Shown: piece after piece, positions 34,687-44,936 of the stretch | Layout: each line of letters opens with the position of its first letter | Numbering within the stretch: the stretch's first letter is position 1 | Source: Chryseobacterium sp. FP211-J200 | GTDB lineage: Bacteria > Bacteroidota > Bacteroidia > Flavobacteriales > Weeksellaceae | Assembly: GCF_001643375.1 (NCBI RefSeq) | Contig: NZ_LSHB01000028.1 | Location: 62,001 to 126,000 of the forward strand | Length of the DNA: 64,000 bases | Direction of reading: 5' to 3' | The notes under the pieces: generated by a model | What the model was told of the DNA's origin: nothing | Databases searched by the model: none | The model's input: only the letters and a program-made list of their open reading frames with translations | Made by a program: the position numbers and the translations under genes

Positions 34687-35247
34687 ATGTTTAAAAATCT
34701 GATCAGAGTTTTCATCGGCTTATCACTTTTCTCCTGCGCCAAAGAACCGGTCCCAAAACCGAAAGGCGATCTGCGTTTGGAATATCCGCCCCCGAAATAC
34801 CTGAGCTTTTCTGCACCGTGCGATTACTCATTTGATTACTCGGATTTTGCAAAGATCAAAGATGCAAAACAAGCCTGTTGGTACAATCTCTCTTATCCAG
34901 GCATGAAGGCCAATGTTTTCATTACTTATTTCCCGATCAAGAATGATTTCCAGCTTCACGTGAAAGAAGCAGAAAAAATGGTTTATGAACACACCATCAA
35001 AGCCAGTGCAATTGACACCAAATCATTCTCGTATCCTGAGAAAAATGTTTACGGAAATTTCTATGAACTGAAAGGTCAAACGGCTTCTAACATTCAGTTT
35101 TATATTACAGATAGTACGAGACATTTTGTAACAGGGAACTTATATTTCAATTCACGTCCGCGTCCGGATTCTTTGGCGCCGGCCGTAGATTATATCAAAA
35201 AAGACCTTTTGCATCTGATAGATTCTTTTGAATGGAAAAACAAGTAA
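34687..35247 (+). CDS. gldD: Gliding motility lipoprotein GldD
   Basis: A 186-residue lipoprotein (MFKNLIRVFIGLSLFSC). The sequence after the cysteine, EPVPKPKGDLRLEYPPPKY, is the hallmark of GldD, followed by CDYSFDYSDFA and the conserved NVYGNFYELKGQTASNIQFY. GldD is required for gliding motility in Flavobacterium and belongs to the set of Gld proteins associated with T9SS. Many non-gliding Flavobacteriia also keep it. Followed by a PfkB kinase after 88 bases. The mRNA appears leaderless. Confidence 0.93.
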   Translation: MFKNLIRVFIGLSLFSCAKEPVPKPKGDLRLEYPPPKYLSFSAPCDYSFDYSDFAKIKDAKQACWYNLSYPGMKANVFITYFPIKNDFQLHVKEAEKMVYEHTIKASAIDTKSFSYPEKNVYGNFYELKGQTASNIQFYITDSTRHFVTGNLYFNSRPRPDSLAPAVDYIKKDLLHLIDSFEWKNK

Positions 35248-35335
35248 GTATCAAGGCAAAAGATAATAAGATTAAAGATTAATATTATAAAAGGTAATTA
35301 GCAAAAGCTCATTGCCATTAGCAAAAACTTAGATT

Positions 35336-36256
35336 ATGAAATTATTAGCAGTAGGAACTGTAGCATTTGATGCCATCGAAACACCTTTTGGAAAAACAGA
35401 TAAAATTCTTGGTGGTGCAGCCACTTATATCGGACTTGCAGCTTCAGCTTTGGATACAGACGTAAGTTTGGTTTCCGTGATCGGCGGCGATTTCCCACAG
35501 GAATATCTGGATATGATGACTTCAAAAAACATCAATGTAGATGGAGTAGAGATGGTGAAAGACGGGAAAACCTTTTTCTGGAGTGGAAAATATCACAACG
35601 ACCTTAATACAAGAGATACTTTGGTTACAGAACTTAACGTTCTCGCAGATTTTGACCCGAAAGTTCCAGAGCATTCTTCGGAAGCAGAAGTACTTTTGTT
35701 AGGAAATCTCGATCCTGTAGTTCAGCTTTCTGTTTTAGAAAAAATGAAAACGCAGCCAAAATTGGTGATTCTTGATACCATGAATTTTTGGATGGACATC
35801 GCTTGGGACAATTTGATGAAAGTGATCGCTAAGACCGATGTTATCACGATCAACGACGAGGAAGCAAGACAACTTTCCGGAGAATATTCTTTGGTGAAAG
35901 CGGCTAAGAAGATCCACGAATTGGGACCAAAATATGTGATCATCAAAAAAGGAGAACACGGCGCTTTGCTTTTCCACGACGGTAAAATCTTCGCTATTCC
36001 TGCTTTGCCTTTGGAAGAAGTTTTTGATCCAACAGGAGCAGGAGATACTTTCGCAGGCGGATTTGCATCTTATCTTACCAAGAAAGGTGATTTCAGTTTT
36101 GAAAGCATGAAAACAGCCATCATCGTCGGTAGCGCAATGGCTTCATTCACGGTTGAGAAATTCGGGACAGAAAGAATTGGAAACGTTACTAAAGAGGAGT
36201 TGAGCGGAAGGATCAATCAATTCAAGGAATTGACGACGTTCGAATCTGCTATCTAA
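35336..36256 (+). CDS. PfkB-family carbohydrate kinase
   Basis: A 306-residue PfkB kinase: substrate-binding N-terminal half with LGGAATYIGLAASAL, and the ATP and catalytic signature DPTGAGDTFAGGFASYL (catalytic Asp in GAGD). These kinases phosphorylate sugars or nucleosides. Substrate is not clear; ribokinase- or adenosine kinase-like use is possible. Cytoplasmic; in the same direction as the PpiC genes that follow. Confidence 0.88.
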   Translation: MKLLAVGTVAFDAIETPFGKTDKILGGAATYIGLAASALDTDVSLVSVIGGDFPQEYLDMMTSKNINVDGVEMVKDGKTFFWSGKYHNDLNTRDTLVTELNVLADFDPKVPEHSSEAEVLLLGNLDPVVQLSVLEKMKTQPKLVILDTMNFWMDIAWDNLMKVIAKTDVITINDEEARQLSGEYSLVKAAKKIHELGPKYVIIKKGEHGALLFHDGKIFAIPALPLEEVFDPTGAGDTFAGGFASYLTKKGDFSFESMKTAIIVGSAMASFTVEKFGTERIGNVTKEELSGRINQFKELTTFESAI

Positions 36257-36310
36257 AATTTAACTTAACACAAAATTATCACTCAAATGGGTGGTTACAA
36301 AATATATCAA

Positions 36311-38146
36311 ATGAAGAAGATCTTTTTTCCGGCTGTTTTGGCGTTCGTGTCTCAGATGGCTTTTTCTCAATATCTGATCGTAGGCAAAGACAGCATCTCT
36401 GTCAAAGACTACATGAAAGAAAACAAATATGGACTCGAGACTGCTGGTCCGGATAAATCTGTGAATTCTACTGTGGAATTTTTGCTCCTGCAGCAATTGG
36501 CACAGGAAAAGAAAGCGGATACGATGAACTATTTTGCAAATGCTGTGAATCAGAGAATGTCTGAATTGAAGGAGCAAAAGTTCTATCCAAAGACCATTGT
36601 TGAGCCAATTTTACAGGATTTTGTGAATTCTAATAAAACAGAAACTCAAGTCTTACTTTTCCTAAAAGAGAAAAAAGCTGATGATAAGACAGATTATAAA
36701 GCACTTTACAATCAGGTAAAAGCTGGGAAGATGACAATGGAGGATTTTTTATCAAAAAATTCGAAACCGGAAGCTTCAAAGCCATTTTTTGTAAAACCAG
36801 GAATGCTAGATTATGAGTTGTACCAACAGATGAAAAACGTGCCTGTCAATTCATACACCACTTTCATTGAGAAACCAAATGTGGTTGGATTTGCAAAAGT
36901 AGTGGCTACAAGACCCAGCTTAGGTTACATGGTCTTCGGAGTTCTAACTGTGCCGAATGATGCCAACTATGAAACCACCAAAGCCAAGATCTACAAAGAA
37001 TTGGAATCTGGTAAGAAGTTCCAAACGGTGGTGAAAGAATTTGGTTCCACTGAAGACGAAAAGAATTCTGGTGGCGCAGTGATGGGTTCACCTATTTTGC
37101 CGGACGAGGTTTACAGTGCTTTGAAAGGTCAACCGAAAGATTTCTACACAAAAACACCAATCCTATTCGGGGATAAGTATTTTATTTTCAATATTTATAA
37201 TATTGAACCTTACATGCTTACAGATAAAAATAGGAGCTTCTTCCAAAAGGAGATGTTATCAACTAGTTATGGCGAAGAATTGACTTCCAAACTTGTAGAT
37301 TGGTTGAAGACTCAGGATAAATTTGTAGAAACACCAGATTTTGTGGAACTTAAAAAATCTTATCAGGCTTATCTTAATCCAAAAAATCCAAAAGCAGTAC
37401 TTTTCTCTTATGGAGCAAAGAAAGTAACCCATGAAGATCTGAAAAAAGCTATAGATGCACAATATAAAAATCTGGAGCAGATGCCTACCAGTCAATGGTC
37501 AGACTTGTTGGATTACCAGGCGAAGCAATTCATGATTGGTGTGTATTCTAGTAATTTTGAGAATCTTCCGGAGATCAAGCCAGAAGTGGATGAACTTAAG
37601 AAAAATCTATATTCCGAGTATATTTTCTCAGAATATTTGAAAAATGAGGTAAAGAACAATCCGAAACTTTACACGGATTATTACAACGAAAACAAAGCCA
37701 AATTCATCTGGGAAAAAAGAGCAGAATCAAGAGCTGCTGTAATTTCTGATCCAAAATTGGTGAAGGAAATTGAAAAGGAGATCAAAGATCCTAAGAAATG
37801 GGAAGCCCTGAAGACCAAATTCAAAAATCAGGTCAACGATAAAAACCAGGTTCTGGTCCATTTTGAAGAAGGCAAAATCCCGGAATCTTCTGATATATTC
37901 AAAAAAAATAATGTGCCTTTCAAAAAAGGAACCTTTACAACCCAAATTTCCAACAGGGATGTAGTGATTGCAATAGATGGACTTTTGCCGGAACAGCAGA
38001 TGACACAAGTAGAAGCACAGGAAGACATGACAGATGCTGTAACAGAAAAATTGCTACAAAAAACAATTGCCGACCAGCGTGCTAAAACCAAAGTTGACAT
38101 TCAGCCCGCTTTCATGGCAGAACTGAAGAAAAATTTTAAGAAATAA
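36311..38146 (+). CDS. PpiC-type peptidyl-prolyl isomerase, periplasmic
   Basis: A 611-residue secreted protein (signal peptide ending MAFSQ, start at ATG 36311). It has one recognisable parvulin domain around residues 200-300 (MVFGVLTVPNDANYETTKAK, SGGAVMGSPILPDEVYSALK, FGDKYFIFNIYNI) and long helical chaperone-like segments. It acts probably as a periplasmic isomerase and chaperone for outer-membrane proteins. It is followed by surA, with a -7 box in between. Similar two-parvulin gene pairs occur in Flavobacteriia. Confidence 0.85.
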   Translation: MKKIFFPAVLAFVSQMAFSQYLIVGKDSISVKDYMKENKYGLETAGPDKSVNSTVEFLLLQQLAQEKKADTMNYFANAVNQRMSELKEQKFYPKTIVEPILQDFVNSNKTETQVLLFLKEKKADDKTDYKALYNQVKAGKMTMEDFLSKNSKPEASKPFFVKPGMLDYELYQQMKNVPVNSYTTFIEKPNVVGFAKVVATRPSLGYMVFGVLTVPNDANYETTKAKIYKELESGKKFQTVVKEFGSTEDEKNSGGAVMGSPILPDEVYSALKGQPKDFYTKTPILFGDKYFIFNIYNIEPYMLTDKNRSFFQKEMLSTSYGEELTSKLVDWLKTQDKFVETPDFVELKKSYQAYLNPKNPKAVLFSYGAKKVTHEDLKKAIDAQYKNLEQMPTSQWSDLLDYQAKQFMIGVYSSNFENLPEIKPEVDELKKNLYSEYIFSEYLKNEVKNNPKLYTDYYNENKAKFIWEKRAESRAAVISDPKLVKEIEKEIKDPKKWEALKTKFKNQVNDKNQVLVHFEEGKIPESSDIFKKNNVPFKKGTFTTQISNRDVVIAIDGLLPEQQMTQVEAQEDMTDAVTEKLLQKTIADQRAKTKVDIQPAFMAELKKNFKK

Positions 38147-38183
38147 TTATAACAAAAAATGAAGCAGAATTGGTTGATAATCT

Positions 38184-38191
38184 TAATTTTG
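38184..38191 (+). promoter_or_regulatory. -7 element TAATTTTG before surA
   Basis: Perfect TAnnTTTG, 20 bases before the ATG; no good -33 box seen. Confidence 0.45.
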
Positions 38192-38211
38192 CACCTTAAT
38201 AAATAAAAATA

Positions 38212-39588
38212 ATGTTAAAATACACGAAATGTCTTTTTTTACTGTCAGTGATCTTGTGTCTATTTAATACAAATCTTTCTGCTCAGGTAAAAAAAGGTCA
38301 GCTCATAGATGGAATTGCAGCCGTAATTGGTGATGAGATCGTTCTGGAGTCTGACATAGAGGATCAAGCGAACTATGCGAAACAGCAAGGCGCCAATGTG
38401 GGAGACAAATGTGATTTTATGGAAAGTATCCTGAACAACAAGCTTTTGATATTCGAAGCTAAAAAGGATACACTGATAGAGAACCGATCGGCTGCAATCA
38501 AGGAAATGGCTGGAACCAAATACACCCAGATCCTATCCCAATTCCCAGATGAAAAAGCCATGTTGACGGCTTACAAATTCCGTACGTCTTACGAAATGAA
38601 AACGGCGATCGAGAAAATCGATGCTGATAACTATTACGGACAGGCGAAATACGGCAGAATCACTGAGAAGGCAGATGTGACACCAAATGAGGTGACGGAT
38701 TTTTATAATCAATTCAAATTCCAGTTGCCGAATGTGAAAGACGAAGTTTCACTTTCCAAGATCAGCATCTACCCCAAGATTTCTGCAGCACATAAAAAAG
38801 AGATCATTGATAAATTGAACAAGATAAAACAAGATATCAAAGGTGGCGAAAGCTTCGAAAACCAAGCAAGGATCTACTCCGAGGACGAAGGTTCTGCAGC
38901 GCTTGGCGGACTTTATAAAGGGATCAATATGGGACAAATGGTAAAACCGTTTGAAGCAGCAGCTCTTAATCTTCAGGAAGGCGAGATGTCTGATCCTATA
39001 GAATCTGAATATGGTTATCACCTGATCCAATTAGTTAAAAGAAATGGGAAGAAGTATGATGCGAGACATATCCTGATCAAAAATACACCTAATGCTGATG
39101 AAATAGCTGCTGGCAGAAAAGAGTTGGACAGCATCAGAACTTTGATAGTCAACAACAAGATGAGTTTCAAAGATGCCGCTTACAAATTCTCTGATGACAA
39201 GAGCAACAAGTTCTCTGCTGGGATCATGACCAACAATCAGGATGGTTCTGACAAATTGGAGAAATTGGGTCTAGATCCTACCGTTTCTTACCAGATCGCT
39301 GGTCTTAAAAAGAACGATGTGACCGAACCTTTCCAACAGGAAGACCAACAAAAGAGAAAGATGATGAGCCTCATCCAAGTGAATGATATCATAGATGCGC
39401 ACCAATTGGATCTGTCAACCGATTATGAGAGGATCAAGGAAATGGCACTCAACAAGAAGAAGAATGAGATCGTTGAAAAGTGGGTGAATACCAAGATCCC
39501 ATCTATCTTCATCTCTCTCGATACCAAATACAAGGATTGCAAATTCCACAGCAACTGGCTGAAAAATAGCATTGTAACAACTAAATAA
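38212..39588 (+). CDS. surA: SurA-like periplasmic peptidyl-prolyl isomerase
   Basis: A 458-residue secreted protein (signal ending LSAQ). The SurA N-terminal chaperone region begins LIDGIAAVIGDEIVLESDIE. Two parvulin domains follow, the first around residues 180-285 (FENQARIYSEDEGSAALGG, GYHLIQLVKRNGKKYDARHI) and the second around 285-395. SurA carries unfolded outer-membrane proteins to the BAM complex. Ends in a clear terminator. Confidence 0.9.
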   Translation: MLKYTKCLFLLSVILCLFNTNLSAQVKKGQLIDGIAAVIGDEIVLESDIEDQANYAKQQGANVGDKCDFMESILNNKLLIFEAKKDTLIENRSAAIKEMAGTKYTQILSQFPDEKAMLTAYKFRTSYEMKTAIEKIDADNYYGQAKYGRITEKADVTPNEVTDFYNQFKFQLPNVKDEVSLSKISIYPKISAAHKKEIIDKLNKIKQDIKGGESFENQARIYSEDEGSAALGGLYKGINMGQMVKPFEAAALNLQEGEMSDPIESEYGYHLIQLVKRNGKKYDARHILIKNTPNADEIAAGRKELDSIRTLIVNNKMSFKDAAYKFSDDKSNKFSAGIMTNNQDGSDKLEKLGLDPTVSYQIAGLKKNDVTEPFQQEDQQKRKMMSLIQVNDIIDAHQLDLSTDYERIKEMALNKKKNEIVEKWVNTKIPSIFISLDTKYKDCKFHSNWLKNSIVTTK

Positions 39589-39607
39589 TTTGGTTTGATC
39601 AAAAAAT

Positions 39608-39639
39608 AAAAAGGATGAGTGTTTGCTCATCCTTTTTTG
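39608..39639. terminator. Terminator after surA
   Basis: 12-bp stem AAAAAGGATGAG / CTCATCCTTTTT with a TGTTTG loop; usable in both directions, between convergent genes. Confidence 0.93.
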
Positions 39640-39665
39640 TTATTCTAAATTTTAGATTTAGGTTT

Positions 39666-40004
39666 TTACTCTTTTTCCAAAATTGTATAGTCGGTCAATT
39701 TTCCGTCCCACTTTTCATTGTAAGTGGAGAATTCTATTGAGGTAATTTGTCCTACTGTGATATCGATGACATAGCTCAAACCTTCCTTCAAACCCTTGAT
39801 CGCTATATTTTCGCCATTGCTGAACAAAGCATTGGTCTCATCAAATTCACCATTGAAATCTTCGTAAGTCAGTTCAACATTCATTCCTGTGCCTGTCAAC
39901 TTTCTTTTTGCAACAGTCAGATGCGAAATGTGAGATACAAACTGCGGGTATTTTGTGGTAAGACCTTGTAATAAGGTCAATTCTAGCTCGTTCAGTTCTT
40001 TCAT
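39666..40004 (-). CDS. Conserved hypothetical protein
   Basis: A 112-residue soluble protein without signal peptide (start MKELNELELTLLQGLTTKYP). No known family recognised. A beta-rich C-terminal half (ENIAIKGLKEGLSYVIDITV) suggests a small single domain. It starts 14 bases after the stop of the large T9SS protein gene, so read-through transcription is possible. Confidence 0.65.
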   Translation of the reverse strand: MKELNELELTLLQGLTTKYPQFVSHISHLTVAKRKLTGTGMNVELTYEDFNGEFDETNALFSNGENIAIKGLKEGLSYVIDITVGQITSIEFSTYNEKWDGKLTDYTILEKE

Positions 40005-40018
40005 ATCAGTATTGTGAT

Positions 40019-43000
40019 TTAGTTTCTATTTTTGATGACAACATAACCTTCCAGTATTCTGCCGTCGGTTATTTTTATTTGATACCAGTAGCTGTCGGTC
40101 GATAGTTTTCGGCCGCCAGATTCTCCATTCCATTCGTAGGTTTCCCCTTTAGTAATGGTATTGACAACCATATTCCCATTCTTATCAATGATCCTGATCT
40201 CGGAGTTTGGATAATTTTCTATTCCCGGGATCTTCCAAGTATCATTGATGCCATCGCCATTTGGAGAGAAAATATTGCTTAACGAAAAGATAGTAAATGA
40301 TTTTGAACCAAGGTCACAGCCTAGATTTGTTTTTACATAAACGGTATAATTTCCATTCGTGAGATTTTCCAATTTATTAGAACTTTGCCAATTGATCTGA
40401 TCCAATGAGTACAGATAATCTCCAGCAAACGACATGATGACGGTTGCGTTGTTATTCGTGATCAAAATGTTTTGGATGGTCGCTAATTTTGCTTTTTTGA
40501 CGATGACACTTGCGGAATTGGTACATCCATTATGAGTAGTGACTGTTACAGAATACGTTTGCTCTTTGTCTGCTTTTATTTTATGTGATGTTTCGCCAGT
40601 ACTCCAACTGTAGGTATACTTTGCGTTTAATCCTGCATCCAATTCAGTACCTAGGTTGTCACAAAATTCTTTTTCTGTCGGAAGGTCTATCTTTGGTTTT
40701 TCATTAAGGGTCAGACTCAGTTTCACATCTTGATAACAGCCAAGAGCCGATTTGATCTTGACATCGAAAATATTGGAACCTATATTTAGATTTGTATTTC
40801 CACTTACAACCAGATTAGAACTATTTCTAAATTCGAAAGTATAATCTTGCGGATTGGTGATCAATTCTTTTTTATAATCATCAAGATCAATAGTTTTAAA
40901 GTTTGCTGTTGTATCATTACAGAAAGTGTCTGTGAAGTCTGTAGCAGAAAGATAATTGGTAACTACATTTACCTTAATAGCTAATTTTTGTGTGCTTTCA
41001 CAGTTATTTATAGTTTGAGAAGCATAATAAGTTGTTCCATCTACCAATGGTGTTGTCTCTGGAATTTGTGTTCCAATTGGATCAAACCATTTGATGGCTG
41101 TTCCGGTGATAGACATATTTTTTAATGACGGATTCGAAGCGGAACAAAAATCCTGAATGGCATCTCCTTTTGGTGGATTTGGGTCAGATAATGTCACTAA
41201 GATTTCTTTCTTTCCACTTTCGCAACCGCTGGCATTTTGAGTCACATAATATTTCGTGTTGTCAGCCAAAGGTTCAGAAAGATTGGTGATGACCATTCCA
41301 TTTTCATAATACCATTTGGGATTGGTTGCAGTGACAACAATGTCAGATATTTTTTTGTTAGCTATTTTGCAGAAAGTTTGGGCAGATACAGCTGCAGGAG
41401 GAGTGGAGATATCATACACATAGAACTCTGCCAGATCACTTCTACAACTTGTGTAGGGATAGTGTGACGCTACTTGCCTAACATAATATTTTTTGCTGGC
41501 TTCTAATAACGTTCCTAAACTTATAGAATTCATTTTGTCATCAAAAAACTCAACATCTTTATTATTGTTAATTTTTAAGTCTAATATTCTCTGACCAGAT
41601 AAATTGCAAAAAGTAAAATTTGGTACGATTAATTTTGGAGGATTTTGAAATACGAGCACATCCACTTCTAACCTTGTTGGATTGAAAGAACAAGATATGT
41701 CCTGAGTAGATGCGTAATAGTTTTTTGTTTCCAAAACTGTTTCTGGAGAGAGTGGAGTTATAGATGTTGGAGAATCGTACCAGCTGGAGTAGCTTGTTTT
41801 AGGATATAGGTCTTTTATTTTTTTTGTCTCAGAAACACAAGTGTAAAGGAACGAATCTCCATCTGGTGTTCCAGAATAGCATTTGTCTAGTTTTTGAATA
41901 GAACTTTGGTGTGTATACAAGCTATTATATGATAAAAAATCGCGAATGCTTTGGTCAGGATTTCTATCTAACATTGCGCCTCTTCCAGCAGAAAAATAAA
42001 TTTTATTGTTAATTTTATCAAAACGACTAATATCATGTTTTGAAATCTGATGTTTATTATATATCAATTTTCCAGAATTATCTAACTTTAAAATAGTTGA
42101 ATAATCACTTATGGAAGCATTAGGAGATAATTTAATTGTTTCTGTTAATTGATTTTTGTGATAAAAACTATATATTCCTAGCATGTCCAAACTCCAAGTG
42201 ATGGTATGGTCCGAAGCAATACTAACATTCGTACCTTGGGAATAATAAGAATCTGATTCTGAGTTTAAATGAGCATGCCAAAGGTAATTTTTGTTTTGGT
42301 CTATTTTAAAGATAACACTACCATATTGATAATTTGGATAATCCACAACATGATTTTGAAATGTTAGTGGTTTATTGATTTTTGCGGTAGTTAATACAAT
42401 CGAATCATCTGTGTCTATATCGAATGCTTGAGTATCCCATACAAGGTAGCTATTGTTTCCTCCAAAATTTTGTGCCCAAACAAAATTTCCATCTGGGTCT
42501 ATTTTGCATAGATAATTCTCTTCGGTAGTTGATCCAATATTTCGATATTCCTTTTCTCCATTAAAATTGAAGAAGGATTCATTATTACTTAAGGTGAGGA
42601 TATTATTTTTGCTATCTGTCATCAAAGAGTTCATGTTGACAGAGTTCCACCCAGAAATGTATTTTACCCAGATGAATTTTCCATCTTCATCATTCTTTAA
42701 AATAAAGCCGTAATTTTCATACCAACCACTACCTGCAGTTAAATAGTACACCTGATTTGAAAGGTCAAAATCTGTATTATAGCCATTGTAATTGATATAA
42801 TTGCCAACTATTATGATGTTATTATTGTTGTCAATTGTCAGTTTAGGATTACCATGTCCTCCTTTATAAAAACTTCCATAGATAAAATTCCCATCTTTAT
42901 CATATTTGTTGACAAAGATGGCACTTTGTAAATTTGAATCAGTATCATAAATTGGAGAACTGCTATCATTTGGGTTTAAATCTATATTATTTCCTCGTGC

Positions 43001-43399
43001 AGATCCTGCAACAATAACATTTCCTTTTTTATCAATGACTACGGAATGTATATTTGCAGTACTATTATATCCAATTGTAATCGTCTTATGCCAAAGATAT
43101 TTTTTATTTTTATCAATTTTTGCTACGTAACATTCTTGTGATGGATATCCAAGTGGAGATAGTAGTTGAAAATTTGAAGTAGCATTTTCATCAAAACCAA
43201 CGTTGTTTGTGTAATTTCCTGCAAAGTAAACAGATTCATCACTATTTATTGCAATACTACTAATATTGTTGATTCCATCTTGTTGAGTTGCGCCACCAGG
43301 GCTTTCTCGTTTTCCAAGAGTGGTATAAAACCAATCTAGATTTTGACTACTGAGAAAAGAAAAAATTAAGATTAAAACTAAAGAATAGAATTTCGTCAT
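40019..43399 (-). CDS. Large cell-surface protein with type B T9SS sorting domain
   Basis: A 1126-residue secreted protein. A signal peptide (ending FLSSQ) is followed by a large repetitive N-terminal half of beta-propeller type, with repeated elements such as KIDQNKNYLWH, KYDKDGNFIYG, KNDEDGKFIWVKYISG (SBBP-like). From about residue 560 there are Ig-like modules with paired cysteines and CESGKKEI/NCESTQKL-type motifs. The last 90 residues form the gliding-motility-associated type B sorting domain (LSNIFSPNGDGINDTWKIPG, YPNSEIRIIDKNGNMV). It is exported by T9SS and attached to or released from the surface. Ligand unknown. Confidence 0.85.
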   Translation of the reverse strand: MTKFYSLVLILIFSFLSSQNLDWFYTTLGKRESPGGATQQDGINNISSIAINSDESVYFAGNYTNNVGFDENATSNFQLLSPLGYPSQECYVAKIDKNKKYLWHKTITIGYNSTANIHSVVIDKKGNVIVAGSARGNNIDLNPNDSSSPIYDTDSNLQSAIFVNKYDKDGNFIYGSFYKGGHGNPKLTIDNNNNIIIVGNYINYNGYNTDFDLSNQVYYLTAGSGWYENYGFILKNDEDGKFIWVKYISGWNSVNMNSLMTDSKNNILTLSNNESFFNFNGEKEYRNIGSTTEENYLCKIDPDGNFVWAQNFGGNNSYLVWDTQAFDIDTDDSIVLTTAKINKPLTFQNHVVDYPNYQYGSVIFKIDQNKNYLWHAHLNSESDSYYSQGTNVSIASDHTITWSLDMLGIYSFYHKNQLTETIKLSPNASISDYSTILKLDNSGKLIYNKHQISKHDISRFDKINNKIYFSAGRGAMLDRNPDQSIRDFLSYNSLYTHQSSIQKLDKCYSGTPDGDSFLYTCVSETKKIKDLYPKTSYSSWYDSPTSITPLSPETVLETKNYYASTQDISCSFNPTRLEVDVLVFQNPPKLIVPNFTFCNLSGQRILDLKINNNKDVEFFDDKMNSISLGTLLEASKKYYVRQVASHYPYTSCRSDLAEFYVYDISTPPAAVSAQTFCKIANKKISDIVVTATNPKWYYENGMVITNLSEPLADNTKYYVTQNASGCESGKKEILVTLSDPNPPKGDAIQDFCSASNPSLKNMSITGTAIKWFDPIGTQIPETTPLVDGTTYYASQTINNCESTQKLAIKVNVVTNYLSATDFTDTFCNDTTANFKTIDLDDYKKELITNPQDYTFEFRNSSNLVVSGNTNLNIGSNIFDVKIKSALGCYQDVKLSLTLNEKPKIDLPTEKEFCDNLGTELDAGLNAKYTYSWSTGETSHKIKADKEQTYSVTVTTHNGCTNSASVIVKKAKLATIQNILITNNNATVIMSFAGDYLYSLDQINWQSSNKLENLTNGNYTVYVKTNLGCDLGSKSFTIFSLSNIFSPNGDGINDTWKIPGIENYPNSEIRIIDKNGNMVVNTITKGETYEWNGESGGRKLSTDSYWYQIKITDGRILEGYVVIKNRN

Positions 43400-43420
43400 T
43401 GTGCGGTTATAAGTTTCCGC

Positions 43421-43428
43421 AAAGATAA
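43421..43428 (-). promoter_or_regulatory. -7 element TATCTTTG
   Basis: Perfect TAnnTTTG on the minus strand, 21 bases before the T9SS protein ATG. Confidence 0.55.
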
Positions 43429-43447
43429 TATTTATTTTAACAAAATT

Positions 43448-44533
43448 TTAAGACTTCCACCATTCCGTAAAACTTTGATTCTCATCTTTCAAATCCAGTT
43501 TTGAACCAAGGATCGGCGTAGAGATTTTGAAGCTTTTCCCTCGGCTGTTTTCGAAGACTTTTTCCAAAGGTTCATTCCACGCATGTTGCGCCAATGCAAA
43601 TTTTCCAGAATGTACAGGCAATACATTTTTTACATTAAGGTCTTCCGCAACTTGGCTGAATTCCTCTGGCAAAGTGTGAATGTAGCGCCACTTTTCATTG
43701 TACTGACCATTTTCTAAGATTGCCCAGTCAAAAGGTCCAAATCTCTCTCCAATTTCTTTGAAATGAAAATCATAACCGCTGTCGCCACCAAGGAATATTT
43801 TCTGAGTCGGTGTTTGCAAAACATAAGAAGACCAAAGCGTATTATTCCTTTTAAATCGTCGGCCCGAGAAATGTCTGGCTGGCGTAGAAGTGATCTGGAA
43901 TCCTTTCGAGATTTCCTCATCTTCATACCAATCTAGTTCTATGATTTGATCTTCATCAAAACCCCATTTTTCAAAGTGCGAGCCAACGCCCAATCCACAA
44001 ATGACCTGATCGATCTTAGGTCTAAGGCTTTTGACCGTTTTAAAATCCAAATGATCGTAATGGTCATGAGAGATAATCAGAAAATCAATCTCAGGAAAAT
44101 CTTCCGCCGAATAAATATCCGTTCCCACAAAAGCTTTCGTAGTTCCAGGAATAGGCGACGCATTGCCACTGAAAACGGGATCTACCAAAAACCGCTTTCC
44201 ATCCATTTGAAAATAATACGAAGAATGTCCCATCCAAACCAGAAAATTGTCAGTGATCGGTTGGTTTTTTAGATCAATTTTTTCGGTCGGTAGAACTGAT
44301 TTTGGTTTTTTATTTTCCGTTTTGTCGGTCAAGAATTCCCATAGTACTTTTCGCATCGTAAAACCTTCTGCCAGCGACGGTGTAAAGCTGAGATTTTGAA
44401 AAGTTCCGTTTTTGTAATTTGGAGATTGCTTCATCCGGACCAATCGTTTGCCAGAAAATTCTCCTCCGAAAATTGGAAGATTATAAAGATAGATTGCTAA
44501 AACAAATAGAAGGATCAGAAAAATAAAAATCAT
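43448..44533 (-). CDS. MBL-fold metallo-hydrolase, NAPE-PLD-like
   Basis: A 361-residue membrane-anchored MBL protein. A hydrophobic N-terminus (FIFLILLFVLAIYLYNLPIF) is followed by WMGHSSYYFQMDGKRFLVDP, the metal motif ISHDHYDHLD, and later His and Asp ligands in PARHFSGR, LGGDSGYD and LPVHSGKFAL. These match the UlaG/NAPE-PLD-like branch, which hydrolyses phosphodiester or lactone bonds. It starts 3 bases after the zinc-ribbon gene ends. Confidence 0.87.
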   Translation of the reverse strand: MIFIFLILLFVLAIYLYNLPIFGGEFSGKRLVRMKQSPNYKNGTFQNLSFTPSLAEGFTMRKVLWEFLTDKTENKKPKSVLPTEKIDLKNQPITDNFLVWMGHSSYYFQMDGKRFLVDPVFSGNASPIPGTTKAFVGTDIYSAEDFPEIDFLIISHDHYDHLDFKTVKSLRPKIDQVICGLGVGSHFEKWGFDEDQIIELDWYEDEEISKGFQITSTPARHFSGRRFKRNNTLWSSYVLQTPTQKIFLGGDSGYDFHFKEIGERFGPFDWAILENGQYNEKWRYIHTLPEEFSQVAEDLNVKNVLPVHSGKFALAQHAWNEPLEKVFENSRGKSFKISTPILGSKLDLKDENQSFTEWWKS

Positions 44534-44536
44534 AGT

Positions 44537-44890
44537 TTAATCGGTCTTTTTTACAATAAGTACCCAATCGCCGTCAAGGATCTTGTAACCCTGATCATAA
44601 ACGAAAAAGTATTGAGAACCGTTTTTGTAGGTCACGATCTGCGTAATGAGATCGAAATCAAAACCGGCGTTCTGTAGTTTAAGACGATTGACTTTTGATT
44701 TTCCTTCAAAATTATTTTCAGAAAGGATGCGGTAGTTTTTGCGAAGTCTGTTGTTCACATTCCGCATGTAGTTGGTCGAGTTTTTATTTTGTTTGTTGTT
44801 GAAGGCGTTGCGGCAAGCATCAGAACAGAATTTCTTGTCGGATCTGCCGATGATCTTGTCGCCGCATTCTGGGCACGTTTGGGTTTCCAT
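44537..44890 (-). CDS. Small zinc-ribbon protein
   Basis: A 117-residue protein with an N-terminal CPECGDKIIGRSDKKFCSDA-C zinc ribbon (two CxxC/CxxxC pairs), then a basic helical part (NKNSTNYMRNVNNRLRKNYR) and a short beta domain at the C-terminus. Common in Flavobacteriia as far as I recall; function unknown, nucleic-acid binding plausible. Co-directional with the MBL gene. Confidence 0.75.
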   Translation of the reverse strand: METQTCPECGDKIIGRSDKKFCSDACRNAFNNKQNKNSTNYMRNVNNRLRKNYRILSENNFEGKSKVNRLKLQNAGFDFDLITQIVTYKNGSQYFFVYDQGYKILDGDWVLIVKKTD

Positions 44891-44936
44891 TTGTGTGTTT
44901 TTAAAGACCTAATTTAAGAAAATAGCTCGTTTTTCT